A DNA stretch of 64,000 bases from an uncultured bacterium (GTDB lineage Bacteria > Cyanobacteriota > Vampirovibrionia > Obscuribacterales > Obscuribacteraceae). The stretch's first letter is position 1, and each line of letters opens with the position of its first letter. Shown in pieces: positions 59,800-64,000 of this stretch. The stretch spans positions 1 to 64,000 of the forward strand of contig CAILLX010000082.1 of NCBI GenBank assembly GCA_903835185.1, given 5' to 3'. Both the position numbers and the translations under genes were made by a program. The notes under the pieces were generated by a model. It saw only the letters and a program-made list of their open reading frames with translations. It made no database searches and was not told the origin of the DNA.

Positions 59800-61809
59800 T
59801 TATCTGTTGTTGTTCGCGTTGTATGTATTCTGCTCGATCAAGGTTGCCTGCTGAAAAAGGGTGCGGGAATCTGCAACCCGATTAGTCTGCTGGAGAAGAT
59901 CTGCATAGCTGCGCAGGCACAATAAGAGAATGTCTTTGCTTCCCCGTAATTGCCTGGCTACTTGCAAAGCTTCACCCAGTTCTGTCTGAGCAGCCTTGAA
60001 GTAGCTTCTATCAAGATCAAACTGTCCTAGCTTATTGAGAGCGCGGGCGTATTCTGCTGGATTGTCGCGCAGATGTCTCTTGCGAATCTGGCAGGAGTCA
60101 ACGAGCAGCTGGCGCACTTGCGGATACTTGTTCAGAGCAATAAGGCTGTCAGACAAAATAGTTGACAGCTTCGCTACTGCCAGAGAATCGTCGCCGAGAA
60201 GAGTTTTATCAACAGAAAGCGCCCTGGTAAGCAGCTGCTCTGTCTCCTTGTAAAGCCCCCGACCTAACAGTTTTGAGGCAGTGGAGGCAATGTTGGGAAG
60301 CTGTGCCTCGGCTCTCAATCTGAGGCTGCTTGCACGCACCGCCGAGGATTCCGGTTGGCTTAGTTGATTAAGCAGATCGAGTTGCCCCCGGAGTTCTTGC
60401 CTTAACAGCTCTGTTTGAATTGTGGCAATTTCGTTGTGAGCCTTCTCCAGATCTTCTGCGTGCCCTTCCCACTTGCCATAGAGGTCTGACTTGTGCCTGA
60501 GTGTGTCCTCCAGCCGCAATTTGGCATCTCCAAATGTGCGTGCTTTTGATTCTGCAGAGACAAGCATACTTTCGGCATAAGGAAAGTTGTGCGTCCTCAC
60601 TGCAGTCTCTGCTTCTGCCATTAAGATTTTCCATGCCAGTGTGTCAATAGTGTTGCTCTGGTCACCTGAAGGTCCTGTCCAGTAAGCCAGAAAGGTTCCA
60701 CAGACAACAAGAAGTGAGACAGCTAAAACAGCTATTACAAGCGATGCTGATGGCTGGAAACGCTTTGCAGAGTACGGTGTGTACTGCAAGTTGATGTTAT
60801 CCTGACGTTTCTTTAGACCGAACAGTGTCGTGGCAATTTGACATAGAATCTCACCTGCCGCTGCTGCTGTCTGGCAGCGTTGGCTGGGATTCTTGGCTAT
60901 ACAGCGCAGAACTAACTCCTCTAGCTGTGGCGGTACCTTGGCTTCGGGAGCTACTTGAGATATTGCTTTTGGTTCCTCGCCTACATGCTTATTCATTGTG
61001 ATTAGGAAACTTTCGCCTTTGAATGGTGGAGAGCCGGTCAGTGTCTCATACATCAAACAGCCAAGAGCATAGATATCTGTGCGAGCGTCAAGTTGTTGTC
61101 CCAGGCATTGTTCTGGGCTCATGCATGCAGGGCTGCCAAACACTTCACCAGCGCGAGTTAGCTGCTGTTGTTCCCGTCCTGACTGTGGAAGCATCTTGGC
61201 GATGCCAAAATCGACCAGCTTGACCAGGTAAGTGTTGTCTGGCTGCTTCGTTAAGAGGACATTGCCAGGTTTGAGGTCGCGATGGACTATGCCGTGGCTG
61301 TGTGCTGCTTCCAGTCCGGAGCAGATCTGCATGAATATTGGTAGAGCTTCCTGACAGCTTATTCGTCCCTGCCGCTCTATTGCCTCCTGGAGGGTTTCGC
61401 CTTCCAGGCAGTCCATGACGAAGAATGGTTCGGCCTCCGGAGTTACTCCAAAATCGTAAACAGTGACTATATTTGGGTGATTGAGCGAACTTACAGCTTC
61501 TGCTTCCTGCTTGAACCGTCCCAACGCTGATGTGTCAGTCTTCAGGCTCTTATGCAGCATCTTGATGGCCACCAGGCGATTCATCAGACGGTGCCGGGCT
61601 TTGTACACAATACACATGCCACCGACGCCTAGCACAGACTGAATTTCGTACCTGTCGGCAAAAACTTTGCCTATGAGCGGATCATTCTTGGCGCGTCGGA
61701 GCTGTGTACCATCGTCCGGGCACATAGATAAGGATTCCTCAAACTGTCTATAGCAGCTCGGGCAATACCGTTTTTCGCCTGTGGACTGCCGGCTTGATGG
61801 TTTTGACAT
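59800..61809 (-). CDS. Membrane Ser/Thr protein kinase with zinc ribbon and TPR-like sensor domain
   Basis: A 669-residue protein. An N-terminal zinc ribbon (RYCPSCYRQFEESLSMCPDD) precedes a Hanks-type kinase (residues about 48-305) with GVGGMCIVYKA (glycine loop), AIKML (catalytic Lys), IVHRDLKPGNVLL and LVDFGIAK, so it is catalytically complete. One membrane helix (LVIAVLAVSLLVVCGTFLAY) is at about 355-377. The extracytoplasmic 290 residues are helical with TPR-like units (LTRALSVDKTLLGDDSLAVA, YARALNKLGQFDLDRSYFKA). It probably senses an outside signal and phosphorylates cytosolic proteins. It is co-transcribed with the GT87-like gene. Confidence 0.92.
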   Translation of the reverse strand: MSKPSSRQSTGEKRYCPSCYRQFEESLSMCPDDGTQLRRAKNDPLIGKVFADRYEIQSVLGVGGMCIVYKARHRLMNRLVAIKMLHKSLKTDTSALGRFKQEAEAVSSLNHPNIVTVYDFGVTPEAEPFFVMDCLEGETLQEAIERQGRISCQEALPIFMQICSGLEAAHSHGIVHRDLKPGNVLLTKQPDNTYLVKLVDFGIAKMLPQSGREQQQLTRAGEVFGSPACMSPEQCLGQQLDARTDIYALGCLMYETLTGSPPFKGESFLITMNKHVGEEPKAISQVAPEAKVPPQLEELVLRCIAKNPSQRCQTAAAAGEILCQIATTLFGLKKRQDNINLQYTPYSAKRFQPSASLVIAVLAVSLLVVCGTFLAYWTGPSGDQSNTIDTLAWKILMAEAETAVRTHNFPYAESMLVSAESKARTFGDAKLRLEDTLRHKSDLYGKWEGHAEDLEKAHNEIATIQTELLRQELRGQLDLLNQLSQPESSAVRASSLRLRAEAQLPNIASTASKLLGRGLYKETEQLLTRALSVDKTLLGDDSLAVAKLSTILSDSLIALNKYPQVRQLLVDSCQIRKRHLRDNPAEYARALNKLGQFDLDRSYFKAAQTELGEALQVARQLRGSKDILLLCLRSYADLLQQTNRVADSRTLFQQATLIEQNTYNANNNR

Positions 61810-62021
61810 CTGTAGCAGCTATCCTCAAATGACCAGGGGCGGGGCAGAAAGAATCTGATTCAATGCAATGTGATTATAAATGGTCTTAGCGTTGACCGTG
61901 TCGGTCTGGACGGAACGGCAGTTGCCGCTGTTTGGGAACAAGCATATATAACAGGTACTCTGCTGTATGGTCGAAAGTTGATTATTATTTGCCCGAGCTG
62001 GGCGCACTACGTGTTCCCCGC

Positions 62022-62051
62022 TTGACATAAGAGTTGTCCCATCTCTAAGCT
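62022..62051 (+). promoter_or_regulatory. Possible promoter of the interrupted gene
   Basis: A consensus TTGACA (62022-62027) with TAAGCT 18 nt later (62046-62051), about 30 nt upstream of the ATG at 62082. The -35 is perfect; the -10 matches only at three positions. Confidence 0.35.
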
Positions 62052-62081
62052 AGAGGTGTAACACAAGGGCGAGGCTTAACT

Positions 62082-62855
62082 ATGGATCGCAGAGATAAAG
62101 AAATTGCGCGCGATGTGGCCAATAGACTGTTTCAAGGCGATGAGACAGGCGCCACAACCGAAATTTAGGCTGAATTGAATAAGTACCGGTCTAGCCCCAG
62201 GGGTGCTCAGGATTTCCTCAATGCAGTCAGGGCTTTTGAAGGGAAAGAAGAAGCGGACTCCAATCGCAGGGGAGCGGAGCACCTGGTCGAGTGGAAGTAC
62301 AGAGAGTACCCAAACCTCACAGCTGTTGCAATCCAGCGAGGCGAGAGCATGGCAGCGTACCGAGGGATTGTTGGGATAATTAACCAGCATACAGCAGGGT
62401 ACTACGATAATACTCAATATAATCGCAGCGATAACATTCAAGTTAGCCCCCAGTCGGGGCCAGTATATGTCCGGCAGGGATATTCTACTGATCAGTATGC
62501 TGGGCAGGTATCTGTTCAGCAAGTTGCCGATCCGAACGATTGGCGACAAGAGAGTGGGCAGGACTCTGGGCGACCAGTCGAACAGCCGCTTACCTCTCCT
62601 CGTTATCAGGTAAATCCTGCCGATGCCACATTATGTGGAGTGCCAAGCTACTATCCATATGGTGGAGTGTCATTCTCCGTCCCCATACAACGTCCAGTAC
62701 CTCCCATCCCGCCGTATGACGGTGGCTACTATGGCAATCTGAACAGTGGCTATTACAACCCAAACTCTGGCAACCAGTTCAATTTAGTTGTTGGATCTGG
62801 ATCTAGGAGTGGTTGGCATGGTGGTTGGCGTGGTGGTCTACACATTAGCTTCTGA
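62082..62855 (+). pseudogene. Gene interrupted by an in-frame TAG at codon 29 (tyrosine/glycine-rich protein)
   Basis: ATG 62082 has GGCGAGG upstream and opens MDRRDKEIARDVANRLFQGD, and continues to TTEI and then TAG (62166-62168). After the TAG the same frame runs on without a break as AELNKYRSSPRGAQDFLNAV to 62855. The best explanation is a CAG (Gln) to TAG change, since EIQAELNKY would be a continuous helix. A TTG at 62175 could restart translation but has no ribosome site. The first 90 residues are helical; the rest is Gln/Tyr/Gly/Pro-rich and probably disordered (YYGNLNSGYYNPNSGNQF). It may be a pseudogene, a sequencing error, or a suppressed stop. Confidence 0.7.
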
Positions 62856-63038
62856 AATAGCAAAAGCTTCTAGACCGTTTGAGCCTCGTGTAGCTGTTCG
62901 TTTTTCCAAGTTAACCGTGCTTATAATAGATAAGCCGGGTGTCTTGCCAGCTGTTCGATAGCCGTGTTCTCAACTATGGAGCACAACACAACCAGCTCAA
63001 CTCAAGCCAGCACTCATTGCACTCTGTAGCGACTGGTG

Positions 63039-64000
63039 CTAGGGTGTCGAGTCGCAGAGAAGGTCCATATGCTCTTTGACTCCGAGCTCAAAAGCTGCCA
63101 GTTCGTGCGAGACTCTAGTATCATCCCATTTGACCAGTTGCCTCATCAGAGCGGCTACTTTAGGTGCCGATTCCAGACACTGCTTCTGGTGGATTACGCC
63201 GAGGCGCAGGCGGCGCATTAGGAGATCTTCTAAAGACACTGCCATCTCGTGGCGGACGCAGAATGGTACTTCAGCCATAATTGGCGGGAAGTCTGGGCAG
63301 ATACGCTCGGACAGTGTTGGATCAGCTTCAACTATATCGACGATGAGCTGCGCGTCGGCGCCGTAGCTGGATATAAGATGATCGAGTGTGGCTGGTTCAA
63401 GTGAAAGCCGCCTGGCTTTAACTGAAATGGCAGCTGTTGATGCGAGAAAATCTGACTTGTCCCTAAAGCTGCCCAGCATCATTCTGTCTGTTCTGGAAGG
63501 ACGGCTCGGGGCATCTGGCAGTTTGATCGCTGCCCGGTCGACCACTTCCTGGGCCATCAATCGGTAGTTAGTGAGTTTGCCGCCTATGAGCCCGATTATT
63601 CTGCCCGGACCTTCGAAGACCATGTGCTCTCTGGACATGTTTTTTGTGTCCGAGCTTGAGTCATCTGTCTCTACAAGCGGTCGCAATCCGGCGAAGGAGC
63701 CGATTATGTCGCTGCGGTTGAGCTTGTGTGTTTCGGTGAAGCTGTTAACAGTTTCAAGCAGGTAATCTATCTCGTCCCGGTCAGGCATAGGCTTATCGAG
63801 CTGTCCTGTATAAGCTATGTCTGTTGTGCCGATCATTAAAGTTTGTTGCCAGGGCACGACAAACACATATCTGCTGTCAGTTGTAGGTAAGAACAGTGCT
63901 GTGTTAGTCTCAAAAGCCGATGGTGGCACTATGATATGAATTCCTTTAGACGGCTTAACATGGCTTCCCCAGGATTGGTTGACCAGGCGGTAAACATCAT
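63039..64000 (-). CDS. glpD: FAD-dependent glycerol-3-phosphate dehydrogenase (N-terminus beyond window)
   Basis: The minus-strand frame runs through the right edge of the window. The part seen, about 320 residues, begins DVYRLVNQSWGSHVKPSKGI, then IHIIVPP, WQQTLMIGTTDIAYTG, GSFAGLRPLVE, HMVFEGPGRIIGLIGGKLTN (FAD-binding) and the C-terminal helical domain (AEVPFCVRHEMAVSLEDLLM, RRLRLG). These are features of aerobic GlpD, which oxidises glycerol-3-phosphate to dihydroxyacetone phosphate and passes electrons to quinone. That fits a respiring host. A GTG at 63929 is internal, not the start. Confidence 0.93.
   Translation of the reverse strand, partial: DVYRLVNQSWGSHVKPSKGIHIIVPPSAFETNTALFLPTTDSRYVFVVPWQQTLMIGTTDIAYTGQLDKPMPDRDEIDYLLETVNSFTETHKLNRSDIIGSFAGLRPLVETDDSSSDTKNMSREHMVFEGPGRIIGLIGGKLTNYRLMAQEVVDRAAIKLPDAPSRPSRTDRMMLGSFRDKSDFLASTAAISVKARRLSLEPATLDHLISSYGADAQLIVDIVEADPTLSERICPDFPPIMAEVPFCVRHEMAVSLEDLLMRRLRLGVIHQKQCLESAPKVAALMRQLVKWDDTRVSHELAAFELGVKEHMDLLCDSTP

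Noticed and set aside
1-64000. CRISPR array, insertion sequence, prophage or rRNA/tRNA genes
   Set aside because: No regularly spaced repeats, transposase or phage-structural motifs, or RNA-gene signatures were found by eye.

Overview
The window looks like chromosomal DNA of a diderm, respiring relative of the cyanobacteria, most likely a Vampirovibrionia/Melainabacteria member of the Obscuribacter type. This is inferred from gene content and not from a marker gene. The clues are: a YlqD-family protein and a glycine-tailed RRM protein of the kind common in cyanobacteria; an LL-diaminopimelate aminotransferase; System II cytochrome c maturation (ResB/CcsA); a cyanobacteria-like sigma-70 factor; and many exported, TPR-rich proteins of no known family. 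G+C looks close to 50%. No rRNA, tRNA, CRISPR array, transposase or integrase was found.

Layout. 0-6.5 kb: a lysine/alanine-rich histone H1-like protein (cut by the window edge), an adenosine-deaminase-family enzyme, an RRM protein, and a large protein joining a RelE-like domain, an SF1 helicase and about twenty helical repeats. 6.7-10.5 kb: a thyA-folA-aat operon on the minus strand, diverging from a P5C dehydrogenase. 10.5-17 kb: a NarL-type regulator, YlqD, a sigma factor, ccsA-resB (overlapping) and a polyprenyl diphosphate synthase. 17-29 kb: two membrane or envelope glycosyltransferase/TonB-type genes, dapL, an orphan PglX/Eco57I-like adenine methyltransferase, a TPR/glycine-zipper protein, a 3-hydroxyacyl-CoA dehydrogenase and a lone OppF-type ATPase.

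29.0-46.8 kb is the most unusual region: thirteen same-strand genes that look like a reduced type IV secretion system. In transcription order they are four exported proline/alanine-rich proteins, a VirB2-like pilin candidate, a VirB6/TrbL-like protein with a very long tail, a DUF2225-like zinc-ribbon/TPR protein, VirB3-like, VirB4, VirB8-like, a VirD4/TraG-like coupling ATPase with a zinc-ribbon tail, a secreted protein, and a replication-relaxation family protein. No relaxase, VirB9, VirB10 or VirB11 is visible. Similar G-run/C-run palindromes lie 60-120 nt upstream of several of its genes. It may be a protein-delivery or adhesion machine derived from conjugation, or a decayed integrative element.

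47-64 kb: a DNA-repair group on the minus strand (radA, uvrC, an unlisted 35-residue membrane protein, rarA), lgt with a G9 tract inside it, a 1,250-residue hybrid histidine kinase, a GT87-like mannosyltransferase next to a membrane Ser/Thr kinase, a gene interrupted by an in-frame TAG, and the 3' part of glpD running off the window.

Limits: all family names come from reading motifs by eye, and no search was run. Small exported proteins and structural-RNA suggestions are the least certain.
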